Assembly: GCF_003589595.1 (NCBI RefSeq)
Contig: NW_020655294.1
Coordinates: forward strand, 424,043-488,042
Reading direction: 5' to 3'
Length of the DNA stretch: 64,000 bases
Source of the DNA: Hyposmocoma kahamanoa
Taxonomy: Eukaryota > Arthropoda > Insecta > Lepidoptera > Cosmopterigidae
A program made the translations under genes and the position numbers. A model generated the notes under the pieces. The model was not told where the DNA came from. It did not search any database and saw nothing but the letters and a program-made list of their open reading frames with translations. Below, piece after piece: positions 29,481 to 40,378 of the stretch (position 1 is the stretch's first letter; each line of letters opens with the position of its first letter).

Positions 29481-30277
29481 TCCGCTCACGCGATACATGC
29501 AGCCGTAGACGCATACCACACCTAGAGGTAAAAGAACTAATATTAATTGCTATTTCGGTAACTACTCTAGCAAACCATAAAGTTTTTAATGCCTCGGTCT
29601 GTAACGCACACATAAATAAATAACGCACACACTCAACATAGCCCCGCACTAGGGAAACCCTGTGTTGCAGGTGCCATGGACACACACATAGACAGCCACA
29701 AATTACACCCAAACTCACGAGAGAAATAAATGTACGCCATACAAACATTTCTCTCGGCCCGGGAATCGAACCTGGGACCTCTGCGTGGCAGTCCGGCATG
29801 GTAACCGTTCGGCCACGGAGGCAGTTACAGTTCTGTCATTTAAAAAAAAAACAACTTCAAAAATACATCACGACAATCGTGTGTGTTATTGTTTGGGCTG
29901 GTGATTTGGGTGTTTATTTATTGAAAACATACCGTAAGTTAGCGTTTTTTAAGTTTACCCTGAATATAAATGTTTATAAACTATACTTTAAGGAGTAATT
30001 TCATGGTAAACGTTAGAACCACTCAAACGGAATATTATCATATTTATCCAAGTACCTACACCAAAAATTTCATTAGTGCTTTTTAAGTGCAGGATTGGCG
30101 GTGTATTACTGCATTTTATTTGAGATGTTTTTGTTGGTAGTACGGAGGGTATTTATTTAGAAATGCAGAATAATAATTTTTATTTATAAAAACTTGTATT
30201 TAAACTGAATTGTTTTCTAATTTGCGAAACCAAATAGCCGCCATTTTGCGGTAGGAGGAGCGCATCGCGTGAGCGGA
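29481..30277 (+). mobile_element. MITE E, full-length copy carrying a SINE
   Basis: Perfect 14-bp termini TCCGCTCACGCGAT and ATCGCGTGAGCGGA, flanked by TA. It also carries an internal deletion just after ccacacctagaggt relative to the other copies. 229 bp of SINE H are inserted at 29603-29831. Confidence 0.93.
29603..29831 (-). repeat. SINE H (tRNA-Gly-like head), nested in MITE E
   Basis: The minus-strand head has A box TGGCCGAACGG (29805-29815) and B box AGGTTCGATTCC. The anticodon-loop position reads CTGCCAC, as in tRNA-Gly(GCC). The body continues gagagaaatgtttgtatgg and ends aacacagggtttcc..gcggggc and tgtgcgtta. The 5-bp duplication tctgt flanks it (29598-29602 and 29832-29836). The uninterrupted E copies read ggtctgtcattt here. 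Confidence 0.92.
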
Positions 30278-30298
30278 TATGTCAAAATAACGTTTTTA

Positions 30299-31945
30299 AT
30301 TTTTTTTTTTTTTTTATTGTGACTCGGCAAAATGACTGCACCGCGCCTGATGGAAAGTGCGAATACAGTCCAGAGATGAGAGTAACGGATGGAAAACACA
30401 AATATCTTCACTCCGTCACTATCATTTTGCCGGTCTGGCCAAATGCTTCTTCACACTACGTTTGAAGGACCCGATGTTATAGAGGGGAGGGAATACATGC
30501 GCCGGGAGTTGGTTCCACAATTTGATGGTTCGGCATAAGAACGAATTGCCAAACTTTTTTAGTGCGGGACGGTATTGAACTGACCGTCCAACTGTGGCAA
30601 CGCAGTCCGGCACGGGTGGTCCGCTGATGGAAAGGAGAGGAAGGGATAAGGTTGAATAACTCTTCAGAGCACTCACCGTGGTACAGGCGATAGAATACGC
30701 TAAGAGACGCTATATCTCTGCGAAGCTGTAACGACTCCGCATGCTCAGTTACATGAGGATCGTTGACAACACGGAAGGCGTAGCGCTGCAGTCCATCTAG
30801 GGCATCGAGCAAGTACTTGGCAGAGCCGTCCCAAAGGTGCGAACAGTACTCCATGCTGCTTCGGACCTGAGCTTTATACAACAGGTATCGCAGCTCTGGA
30901 GTAAAAAATCGGTGCACCTTGTTCAGGATGCCAAGCTTGCGCGACGCGGTACAGATGACGCTCTCTATATAGTCTTTGTTGCTCATGTCCTTCCGGATGC
31001 TCATCCCCAGCAGGCTGAGCTTGTCCTGCAGCGTCAGCGTTGTACCCTGAAGATGGGGAAGTGGAAGGAATGGGGATTTTTTGGAACTGAACGCGCATAC
31101 CTGGGTTTTCTTGGCGCTGAACTCAACCAAGTTTCGGGAGCCCCACGACGATATATGTTCCAAAACATGGTTGAGCTCAGCGACAAGTTTTTCCCGGTTT
31201 CTCTCAGGGTCCTCCCGGCTGCTTGACGGTTGCTTATAATAGCAACCGTGCACTGTGCTATCATCTGCATAGCAATGAATGTTACCAAAAGGCAACAAGT
31301 CATTGATATGCAGAAGGAACAGCGTGGGCGACAGCACGGAGCCCTGTGGCACCCCAGCATTAACTGTCACGAGCCGCGAAGTGCCTCCGTCAACAAGGAC
31401 ACGTAATCTTCGCTCGCGCAGAAAGCCGGAGATCCACTCACAAAGGCGGCCGGGAAGACCATATGCCGGAAGCTTGGAGAGGAGACCACGGTGCCAGACC
31501 CGATCAAAGGCCTTAGCAATATCCAGACTTATCGCTAAGGTTTCGCCCTGTTTGTCGATAGCTTCACCCCAGAGATGCATTAGATACGCTAGAACGTCAC
31601 CCGTTGATCGGTTCGGCCGAAACCCGTACTGTCGATCATTAAGAATGGAGTGACGTTCCAGGTGCCGGATTATCTGGATATTTAGAATCCGCTCCATCAC
31701 TTTGCAGAGCACTGAAGTGACAGCTATTGGGCGATAGTTTGTCGGATCAGACCGATCTCCTTTCTTGGGGATAGGTTGCACGTTGGCCTCCCTCCAAGCT
31801 AGGGGCACGTTACCAGATTGGTATGAGAGGCGGTATAAGCGCGTCAGTACGGGAGACAACTCCGCCGCACACCTTTTAAGGACAATAGGAGGTATCCCAT
31901 CTGGACCATAGGCCTTCCGCACGTCAAGAGTCTGCAGTTCCTTTA
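30299..31945 (-). pseudogene. 5'-truncated Jockey/CR1-like LINE with intact RT core
   Basis: Minus-strand ORF2 from LKELQTLDVRKAYGPDG to the C-terminus. RT blocks in order: PIPKKGDRSDPTNYRPIAVT, QYGFRPNRSTGDVLA, LDIAKAFDRVWHRGLL (catalytic D), AGVPQGSVLSPTLFLLHIND, CYADDSTVHG (catalytic DD), then the thumb region with LLYKAQVRSSMEYCSHLWDG and LRRDIASLSVFYRLYHGECS. The three catalytic aspartates are present. The main frame ends at 30477. The natural C-terminus (FGNSFLCRTIKLWNQLPAHV and SFKRSVKKHLA) is in another frame, to 30422, so one frameshift lies near 30560. The apurinic-type endonuclease and ORF1 are missing. The 3' untranslated region ends in a 17-base poly(A) (T run at 30299-30315 on the plus strand). 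It is the best-preserved retroelement here, immobile on its own, and probably fairly young. Confidence 0.93.
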
Positions 31946-31949
31946 ATTA

Positions 31950-32470
31950 CTATATTGCCAGCCAAACTTCGCGCAGAAGACAGCCTAGTGTCACGTGACC
32001 ACTAACTGGCTGGTATTACCAGTTTATAATACGAAATTACAAGGCAGATTACTTTACGGCGTAAGCTGCGTGGAAATAAGAGTTCATATTATGCCCCATC
32101 ATGGTTCGATTCTCATGCCGGGAGAAATATGTGTATGGCCTACATTTATTTCTCAAGCGAGAGCGTTTATGTTTATGTGATTATTTTTAATAACAGGAAG
32201 TATCTATATAAAGTACGAGCCCTGTACGCCACCTACGGTGCGGTCGGGCTCAGTTAACGGGGTGTGTTCATGCTCTTCGGTAACACAGCAGTTAGAAGGG
32301 GAAAGGTGTACCAGATGAGGCCCTTAAGGGAGAATAGTGGTAGATTAAAAGATATTCAGCTTAAAGCCGATGTAAAAGCGTTGAATGATAGAAAATTTAT
32401 CTATTTACTTGTTGTCTTACTAAAAACGTTTTATTTTTTGATCTTTCATTATTATATTTGAATATTTTTA
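31950..32470. other. SINE H piece and weak promoter-like motifs
   Basis: 32090-32165 carries tggttcgattctcatgccgg and tggcctacatttatttctc from SINE H (plus orientation). A TATATAA at 32205 and TCAGTT at 32250 resemble core promoter motifs, but their spacing (about 47) is too long to be persuasive. Confidence 0.5.
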
Positions 32471-32484
32471 AAACCCTGCTAAAA

Positions 32485-32518
32485 GATCATCTTGGACACC
32501 GGGGTGTCCAAGATGATC
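32485..32518. repeat. perfect palindrome with GATCATCTTGG arms
   Basis: gatcatcttggacacc (32485-32500) pairs perfectly with 32503-32518 around two bases. The same ..aagatgatcc word occurs again at 32531 and in a second palindrome at 33178-33222. Confidence 0.9.
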
Positions 32519-32544
32519 CTAAGGGTATGGGCAAGATGATCCAG

Positions 32545-33170
32545 GGAATCACCTTTTCTCTCTTTAGGAAAATTTCTAGGTTTTGGTAGAAACAAATGAA
32601 AACAACAACTTTTTAGTCTTTACAAAGTCCTCACTTATGTAATCTAGGTATATGAAACAACAGTTACGGAACTTCGAGAACAAATAATCCTAATTAATTT
32701 ATATTTTACAGTTACTTGGGTGGGCGATATTGTTTTTTATGGCAAGTTGCTATCCATCCCCGTCTCCATAATCTTTAATGTACTTTTTACGAGTTCGATT
32801 TCCTGTTTAACACATCTTATGAAAACAGTTTTTTTTCACCTAAATATTTCATTGAACTGACAGACCCTTTATTTTTACCTTTAGCCCGTCTTTTTAATGA
32901 CATAACGTGTACCTACTGCTAACTATTTACTTGCCGATCTATCTGGCGTCCTACTTCTTACGCCTCTAGTTCTTTAGATTATAGTCTTCCGACCACCCAC
33001 CACGAATGATTTTTCTTTTACAATTACGCGGCCTGGTCTAAAACGAGAAAAAGCATTTATATTTGTTATTAATCGAGATCGATCATGTAAACGAAATCCA
33101 GTCTTCAACTATTTTATTCGTATTGCAATCATCAGTACTCATAAAAACATACAAATTAAATATGGTCCAT
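32545..33170. other. unassigned stretch between the two palindromes
   Basis: No coding trace or known repeat family seen. The interval is bounded by the two aagatgatcc palindromes and could be the interior of one element. Confidence 0.35.
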
Positions 33171-33177
33171 AAAAATA

Positions 33178-33222
33178 TATACAGTACAAGATGATCCCCA
33201 CGGATCATCTTGTACTGTATAT
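33178..33222. repeat. perfect palindrome with CAAGATGATCC arms
   Basis: atacagtacaagatgatcc on the left pairs perfectly with ggatcatcttgtactgtat on the right, with a ccac loop. Confidence 0.9.
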
Positions 33223-33764
33223 TTTACCCCAAAATTATGATTAAGGACTCCTAAAGACCCTTGAATCCCAATTTTCAGCCAGATCGAAGTAAGTTTTTCT
33301 TCGGCCGCCATTTTGAACTTTTTTTAACCCAGGAAGTTGACCAGTATTATCTTCTATGACATTCCTTCGAGCACCTCCTACCTATCTCTAATAGTTTTCG
33401 TGGTAGGAGACTTTGGAATTTGTATGGCGGCCATCTTGTTTATTTGAATTTCGAACATTTTTTTACTTTCTGCAGAAATTGACCAAGGTGTATCTCATAA
33501 AAGTGCACAAAAATCCCCTCTACGTACATATATAGTTTTTGCAGGCCGTTGATCACTCGTTTACATTTTCCACGTTCAGGTCTTCTCATATTTGAATCTT
33601 TGCCTTGGAGCCTATCCGCGTACAACGGTATAAATATCTTTTTTCCATCATATCGGAAAGTATGCGTTCTATTTTTCTAAGTGAGTCAGGATTTGTAGTT
33701 TTGTATATATAACAAGTTAAAGTGTAAAAAACGTTGAAAATCAATGGAAAGGTTAAGCAATGTA

Positions 33765-33895
33765 ACAATAGTAGCAGTAGAGCTCCTTGCGAAAGGTTCG
33801 TCCAGGGAAGTACTGCCATCGTACCTATTTCTGCCACGTATTTATGTGGTCTGTGTCTGCCACCATGCAGTAATGCTCGCTAAATTACTGCACAG
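33765..33895 (+). repeat. SINE A, 5' part
   Basis: agtagcagtagagctccttg, ggttcgtccagggaagtact and a duplicated ctgccac(c) segment, then gcagtaatgctcgc. Confidence 0.85.
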
Positions 33896-33914
33896 TAAAT
33901 TTATTATTTACACA

Positions 33915-34202
33915 AAAACACTAATTCTACACCCATCATCAACCCATTTATATGTCCCACTGCTGGGCACGGGTCTCCTTTCAGACGAGGGTTTACGCCA
34001 TAGTCCGCCACGCTGGCCCAATTGGGGTTGAGGACTTCACACGTTTTCCGAGGGTTGTGAACCTTCTTCAACTTGCAGGTTTATTAGGTAAATTGCGAGA
34101 AACTCAGAGGTGCGAGCCCGGATTCGAACCTACGACCTTCTGCTTGAGAGGCAGTAGGTTAGACCATTAGGCTACCACGGCTTCATTAGGCTACCACGGC
34201 TT
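33915..34202 (-). repeat. tRNA-derived SINE (family I)
   Basis: Minus strand A box TAGCCTAATGG and B box GGTTCGAATCC (plus complement at 34130-34140), with a tRNA-Glu-like ACTGCCTCTCAAG anticodon region. The body includes the gtttacgccatagtccgcca and tcccactgctgggcacgg words. The 19-bp word cattaggctaccacggctt is tandemly duplicated at the head (34165-34183, 34184-34202). Confidence 0.9.
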
Positions 34203-34617
34203 CTACACTACTAGACCAATATACTATTAGACCAATAAGATCTCAAATGTAAATTTCGTAACGTTGGCCTTATACTTTGAATAAAAAAATACCTATATAG
34301 AAGTTGGATATAGCAGCAGCATTTTCCTTCGTAAATTGAAGATTCATATCTTTCGCCTTATTGACACGTCAATGGACGCTGGCTGTATTTTCGTGTACAT
34401 AATAAACCCGGTCTTCAGGGGATAAACGGATATCTTCTGGGCAAGCTCGTTCCATCTTTGACCTTATCACAACTTAGTAATCTTGATTGCGGTGTAGAGA
34501 GTTAAATATTTTTTATAATATAATACTCTTGAAGTGCGTTACAGAGGTAAGTCTTTAATCAAGAAAGAAAATACGTTTATTTCAAGTCATAAATCAAAAA
34601 CACAACAACAATTTTTT

Positions 34618-34900
34618 TGTTATCAAGTGACAGGAAGAAAAAATCGCGTACCTGGTGGAAAGCAGCACGCCTGCCCATAACAGTTGCAATGCCATTCGGA
34701 TATACAAATCGCAAAGATCTGAGAGGCGCTTCCACTGCGCCCGTCTCCCTGAGGCCTAATTTGATAAGTCCCATGTGCCTGTAATTTCACCAGCACCCTT
34801 ACCCTTCAAAAGCGGAACGCAGTAATGCTCAAATTGCTGCTTGGCGGCAGAAATAATTAAGTTGGCAGTACCTCCCTGGACTAACTGTTATTCAAGGAAA
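34618..34900 (-). repeat. SINE A copy, near full length
   Basis: Minus orientation from ttatcaagtgacagg through ccataacagttgcaatgcc to cctggactaactgttattc. Moderately diverged. Confidence 0.88.
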
Positions 34901-34959
34901 ATTTGCTTTTTGTTTGTTTTTGGTCTATTGTAACAAATTTACTGAGACGTGGACATTGA

Positions 34960-35320
34960 GAACAGGCCTCGTCCACAAATTCTAGGTCGCTCAGCATGCG
35001 ATGGAGCGAGCTATGCTTGGGGTTTCTCTGATGGACCGAATACCTAACCAGGTCATACGTCAGAGACCTAAAGTGACCGACATAGCTCACAAAATCAGTA
35101 AGTTTAAGTGGCAGTAGACCGAGCATGTCTGCAGGAGGGTTGATCGCCGATGGAGCAGACTTATTCTCTAATGGCAATCAAGGAAAACGTAGTGTGCCAC
35201 GCCCTGCTGCAAGATGGACGACGACCTGAGCAAGGTGGCCAGCAGTGGCTGGATGCGGGCGGCACAAACCGGGAGAGTTGGCGTGCGGGAGCTCTGATGA
35301 ACAAATTTACCATTTCTTTT
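34960..35320 (+). pseudogene. RTE-like LINE, ORF2 C-terminal fragment
   Basis: One plus-strand frame reads AQHAMERAMLGVSLMDRIPN, then QVIRQRPKVTDIAHKISKFK, stop, CRRVDRRWSR and, after frame changes, GKRSVPRPAARWT, DDLSKVASSGWMRAAQT. The QRAMERAMLGVSLRDRI, then TDI..KI..LKW.WAGHI.RR.D.RW, then GRP..RW.DDL..VAG..WM..A series is the classical C-terminus of RTE-type LINE ORF2. At least two stops and a frameshift disable it. It covers the last ~110 residues; the 1081-1400 fragment belongs to the same broad type. Confidence 0.92.
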
Positions 35321-35339
35321 TCATGTAACATAAAAATTT

Positions 35340-38190
35340 GAAATGTCACAGTACGCATCCTATGAGAAATGGACTATAAACCAAAATTGTGACCTACAAG
35401 ATGACCCGACCCACCAAGATATGCAAATGAAGCGCGTTATTTACTACATAGTTGCTATCTATAATAAAATAATTTGCATACCTCATTTAATCCAGTCATC
35501 CTGACGGTCACCCGAAGTTTGCAATTTAGTTAAATTATTATTGTTTCTCAATTCAGGAGTCGACGATTCGATTCTCTGTGGCAGCATAAGTCTTTATAGT
35601 TTTGAATTATTAATAGCAATACTTTTCGCTAATGGCGAATGGACACGACGATACAACCTGCATGTTGAAAAACGTTAATAAAAAGTAGCTTCGTTAACGC
35701 CGAGTTTTAATCGGGTTAAAGCCCATTAATGCCCGAAATCGAGGGCAAGAACTATTTACACCTAAATATTTGTTGTAATTCAAATGTAATGATGAAGATG
35801 AAAATTGCTTTCTGATCTTGACGATTGTATTTGACTTTCTATTGAATCGATTCGCCTGAAAATCGCATTGATATTCATAGTGACATCCTAGTAGCGAGAA
35901 TTCACAGGATTGAAAGAATATACGGAATTGACACTTTTTCATCTATATCAGATAAAAATATTTTTATATCGAAATTTTGTAATTAGTATGGAATTATACC
36001 AAAGCCCGTATTTGCCATTTCCATCCATAAATGGATTAAAACCCGTCACTTTGGGTAAAACACCCGATTTAAACCCGAGCATGTTGATTGGGTTTTAATC
36101 CACAGCCCATCTCTATTCATATAACCCTTGGAAACTATGACCTTAAACATCTTTTTAATAAAACCCGTGACGAACAGTGAGACGTACAATAGATCGACGA
36201 TGATAATTATGAGGACGATGAAGCCAAACATCGTAATGACACAGGGACTTCCAGGAAGATTATTTCATTCTTCTATTATTATATTCTTATATATATATTT
36301 CATATACATATAATTATATTATTTTACGCTACAAGCCTTGTTTGACTTGTCATTGGTTGTTATGTTGTGCATTATCTAGTCGGAAATCTATCCACCAGAG
36401 GGATTCAATAGCAAAACTTTACGATATCTGAGATATCTCCCTCTTTATTTGCATAATATGACGGGAATCGAACCCGGAACCTGCAGATTTGAAATATAGG
36501 CCAAATAAACTTTGAGGGATTTCATGAATATTGGAATACGGAAGCAAGGTAACAAACATATTTCTGTGAAAATACGAAGAGAAAAGATAAAAGGTGTTGA
36601 TGCCGATGTTTGGAATCTTTTATGGTGTAAGTTCGCGCTCGTCATTGAGCCATTTCCATAACCATTTTCGTAAGGTCGTGTACGAGGGCCTCACACGGTC
36701 CATGATTTTGCAAATTTCCTAGCACAGCCGATGGCCACAAACCGGCCTCGCCCATTTCATATTAACTACCGATTACAGAGTGACAAGTCATCGTTGCTCA
36801 TCGACCCCGCTATACGTTGATTCATGCACCGCTACAGACGCGTCTGCATTATCACGGACGAGTCTTTTACTTTGTTTATTTAGTGCACGTGTGCGAGTTC
36901 ATGTTCGATAAAATCACAACCCGTGGGAATCAAAATACTACGCTTATTATCACCAACAGCCTACTCCCTAGGTATAGGTCTTAACAGCAGTTGAATTGCA
37001 ATCGGTAAATAGTTACAATAGAGTCGACGCAACTGCACCGCAGTTGTCACCAAATTCAATGTAAAAAAAAATTGTAATAAATTGAAACGACCAATGAAAA
37101 AAATTTAATAAACTCTCAAAAGGATATATATACATTTTAAGGCTTTCGTGGTTATTCACTGAATGATTATCACGGATTACAGGTTACTTACCACGCCTTG
37201 ATTTTTTTTTTACAACACAAAAATCACTTTGGGTAAAAACCCGTAACTACGTAATCGGGTGATTATATGATAGTAAGACCCGCATTGATGATATTGTCTA
37301 TCCGTACCTGCAGGTTGCCTCACCTTCCTATAAACGCATTTGGTCACCATTCGGTTGTTGCATTACTCTATCTGTCATCAGTATGCCTGTCATGTCATCA
37401 TAATTTAAGCCGTACACAATCCTTGGTCACGGGTTGGGTTGGTCACAGCTTTAGGGACAAACATATTGTCCCTTTCTTCACTAACAGCCGTGGCTTCAGA
37501 TTTTTTTCAGCTTTTAAGAGCTAACATTCTCCAATAATCGTCGTATAACTTTTCATATGAATATAACTTATAGAAAAAGAATTTGACTCGAACTACAGCT
37601 CAAAGTATGAAAGGCATAAATAAACTCTGTCCATAAAAAATATGTAATGCTATTATATTCCTAAAGTTTATTTTGCATCAGTTATGTACTATTAATAATC
37701 GTTACTAACATTTTAATTATTTGAAATTCTGGACTGAAATCCAAAAAGTTACCACAACAACCTCCATGTCAGTAAAAAGCTGAACTTTAGACTGCATTAT
37801 CAAAACGGATACATTTCCGGATCCATTCTAAACTTTGAATTGAAAATCAGAGAATTGGAGTTAGAAAACAACATTTGGCGTTTTACCCTGAACTTTAGAC
37901 TGAATTTAAAGTAATATGGGTAGCCCGGCATCGACATTGCGCTCTCGAACTCTTCAGGCATTGAAGCATACTATATTGTATGTAAAAAAAAATTCGTGAA
38001 GAATTATTCGACATAAAAATGGGTATCATATTTTCCTGTCTTCTCCGTGTTTTGTATTCACATCACTTGGCATTCCCAAAGCGTCGACGGGGTCGTATTT
38101 TTAAATGTACGAGGCATAATATCGTATAACCACCTTTTCCGATAAACTCGCGAAGTATTGAATAAGTCTTCGATGTAATATCGACCTATA
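35340..38190. other. largely unassigned; scattered tRNA-like boxes and GGGTTTTA/AAAACCCG words
   Basis: B-box-like sequences at about 35568 (plus, gattcgattc) and 36470 (minus, ggttcgattcc) suggest SINE debris. Between 35697 and 36180 and again at 37225-37262 the words gggtttta, aaaacccg and cactttgggtaaaa recur. The 37267-37524 frame has no domain. Confidence 0.4.
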
Positions 38191-38194
38191 GACA

Positions 38195-38525
38195 TGCGTG
38201 CTGCTGCTGCTGCGTATAGGCTTTCTTCTTGTCATAGGCCAAGACATCTTTGCTTCCGTGGGATATCGATTCCATCGAGGCCTGCAGGTTAAATGTACGA
38301 AACGAACTACAACGCCCTACGCGTTCAATAGAATAACGCTTTCAGGATGTTTTTATGACCACCAAGATGCTTCAGGCATGTTCGCAGAAGCGCACGTAGA
38401 CACCTTCCAAGCGACAATGTGGAAAAATAGTAGTGAAGTATTTGCCTCGTGTCAAAAAATGGTTGCTCGCAGAATTTGATTGTCCAATTCTAAAGTACCT
38501 ACTGGGTTGGACAAATCAAGTTTTA
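38195..38525 (+). pseudogene. LINE ORF2 C-terminal fragment, clade unclear
   Basis: Across two frames: a YN..FRM-like start (NNAFRMFL..PPRC), then ASGMFAEAHVDTFQATMWKN, then AEFDCPILKYLLGW. This order (YN.AFR.L..LPR.CSAS.MFAE..VD.F...MRK, later A.R.DCPIL) matches the C-terminal region found in many arthropod non-LTR ORF2 proteins. Frameshifts occur near 38345 and 38470. The 5' half of the 93-codon frame (from MLLLLRIGF) shows no homology I can see and may be unrelated. A LINE tail (ttttatatatatata...) follows. Confidence 0.68.
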
Positions 38526-38637
38526 TATATATATACGAAATAAATAATTTTTTTGTGTCGTTATGTTATGTGTACTAACCTATTCTAAGTGAAAATGTTA
38601 CTAACAATTATATGGGTCTATGCTTGAAATTAACAAT

Positions 38638-38658
38638 ACTATTCTATTCTATTCTATT
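38638..38658 (+). repeat. (ATTCT)n microsatellite
   Basis: Four attct units. Confidence 0.9.
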
Positions 38659-38858
38659 ACAATATTTGAAGCGGTTAAAATTTTTACCGTCTTTTAAACA
38701 CCGGTTAAATTTGCAGTATCATAAAAAAGTGTATAAAAAGCTAATAATGACATCTAGTTAAAAAGTAATCAAAGTTGAAACGCTAACTTTTAATTTTATA
38801 CTCATTTTACTGGCGGAAATATAAAGATATTATAACCAAGTTGTATTTTTCGTTAGTT

Positions 38859-39074
38859 AGCAGTAGAGTTCCTTGTGAAAGACTTCGTCTAAGAAAATAC
38901 CGCCACTACACCTGTTTCTATCACCAAGCGGTAATATGAGCATTACTGCGTTCCGGTTTTGAAAAGCAAGGGTACGGGGGAATAGGACTTGTCAATTTAA
39001 TGTTTCAGGCTGATAGATGCAGTGGCAGTGACCCTCAGATCTTTGCAATTTAAAGTTCTAAGTGGTTCTAAGCA
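38859..39074 (+). repeat. SINE A, 5' part of an interrupted copy
   Basis: agcagtagagttccttgtga through gatctttgcaatttaaagtt and ctaagtgg. The copy resumes at 39997-40035 (tgcaagtgttatgagtagac, gtgtcgcttatca) after a 920-bp insertion. Confidence 0.88.
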
Positions 39075-39996
39075 CAGTAGAAAAAGAACGAGTATGGTAA
39101 CTCTATACAAACGTCGCAGCGCGGCTTGTATGTGTGCGCGCCCGCCGCGCGCCGTGTACGGACGCACACATTTGCATAATGTAGCGATGCACTAGCGTTG
39201 CGTAACACTGGTCTTCCCAACGCGCCTTTCATTATAATGGCGGCAGTTTATGTGGCTATTTGACATAATTGGCAAACAATCGCCATGTGTAGTTAGCATG
39301 TGTGACAAAGTATTCGGCAAATACAGCAAACACCAAACACCCGTTACCGTGTGCTGGTGGGGTTTTCGATGCACATCAAAGGAGTAAAATAGGCAAATAC
39401 GCAAGTGAATCGTCCAAACTATGGTCATATTTGTTATTGTAACTTTTTATTTGAATTCATGTGTAGACAAACATTTTTGTCGGTGTTTGCATGTTTGTGT
39501 GTACGTCAAATATTTTTTCAAGTAAAACAAATACCCTATGATGAATACAAACAGCAATGTCAAGTGCCACCGTTAGATATAACTGGTTAATGACTTTATC
39601 ATCTCAGTTAGCGTAAAAATTAGGACAGGTAAAGAGCTTGAAACTTTGCTTTGTTTGAAAACACAAATATACACGAATTAGATCCGAAACAAAAGTTCCT
39701 TTTCCTATATGTAACAATCACAGAAACCTAAGAAATCGTGTAATGGTTTACCATTACACGAGTTCGCTATTTATAGCGAGTGCTTCTTGTAATATCAATT
39801 CATTGTCTTTACTTATTTTCCTACTATTTTTCCAAATACAACAAACATCTTATAGCCAATACAAATAGCTATGTCAAGTGCCACGATTTATGCAAATGTG
39901 TGCATCCGTGCACGGCGCGCGGCGGTTGCGCACACATACACACACACAACACGCGCTGTAATTTTGTACGGAGTTACCCTACTTATTTTATTGTAC
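39075..39996. mobile_element. long-TIR DNA element splitting SINE A
   Basis: Left 39075-39190 and right 39885-39996 are inverted copies about 100 bp long. Shared words are gtatggtaactctatac/gtacggagttaccctac, tgtgcgcgc/gcgcacaca, cggcgcgcgg and atttgcata. The TIRs are GC-rich with alternating GC/CA blocks. The interior holds a Penelope-like piece (39645-39740) and a direct repeat (39543-39585 and 39853-39893) containing atgtcaagtgccac. No transposase remnant is seen. Confidence 0.82.
39645..39760 (-). repeat. Penelope-like terminal segment plus palindrome
   Basis: tttgtttgaaaacacaaata, gatccgaaacaaaagttcc and gtaacaatcacagaaaccta, followed by the perfect palindrome cgtgtaatgg/ccattacacg at 39737-39760. 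Confidence 0.7.
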
Positions 39997-40042
39997 TATG
40001 ATGCAAGTGTTATGAGTAGACGTGTCGCTTATCACAAAATGA

Positions 40043-40155
40043 AACTATTTTTCCGGATTTAAATCGCGTATATTTGTTTTTTCAAACAAACCGACTTTTC
40101 GGGCCCTTTACTGGTCCCATGGTCACGGTTGACTGAGGTGGTACAGTCTTCAACC
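40043..40155 (+). repeat. Penelope-like terminal segment, inverted partner
   Basis: gaaactatttttccggattt ... tttcgggccctttactgg, catggtcacggttgactgag, gtacagtcttcaa. It is an inverted copy of 40735-40880, about 600 bp upstream of it. Confidence 0.85.
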
Positions 40156-40378
40156 AGTTATGTCTAATATTGATGCAAACCACCCTATTTTTTCATTATA
40201 GTTACAATAATTATTAATTAAATACCTTATTTTTAATTGTACAAAGAAAACATTCCAATTTACGCTACATTAAGTTTTACAAATTATTTTATTGAAAGAA
40301 TTTTTATTAAGTTCAATTTATTATTAGTTAATAATAGAAATTAGAATAAACTAAAACATATTAATTAGTACTGTAGTC

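Noticed and set aside
29386..29799. 137-codon minus-strand frame as a gene
   Set aside because: It is the translation of SINE H plus MITE E sequence.
30837..31653. Plus-strand frames opposite the LINE
   Set aside because: Antisense shadows of the RT coding sequence.
32205..32255. Core promoter (TATATAA and TCAGTT)
   Set aside because: Spacing of about 47 bp is outside the usual TATA-initiator distance and no coding sequence follows.
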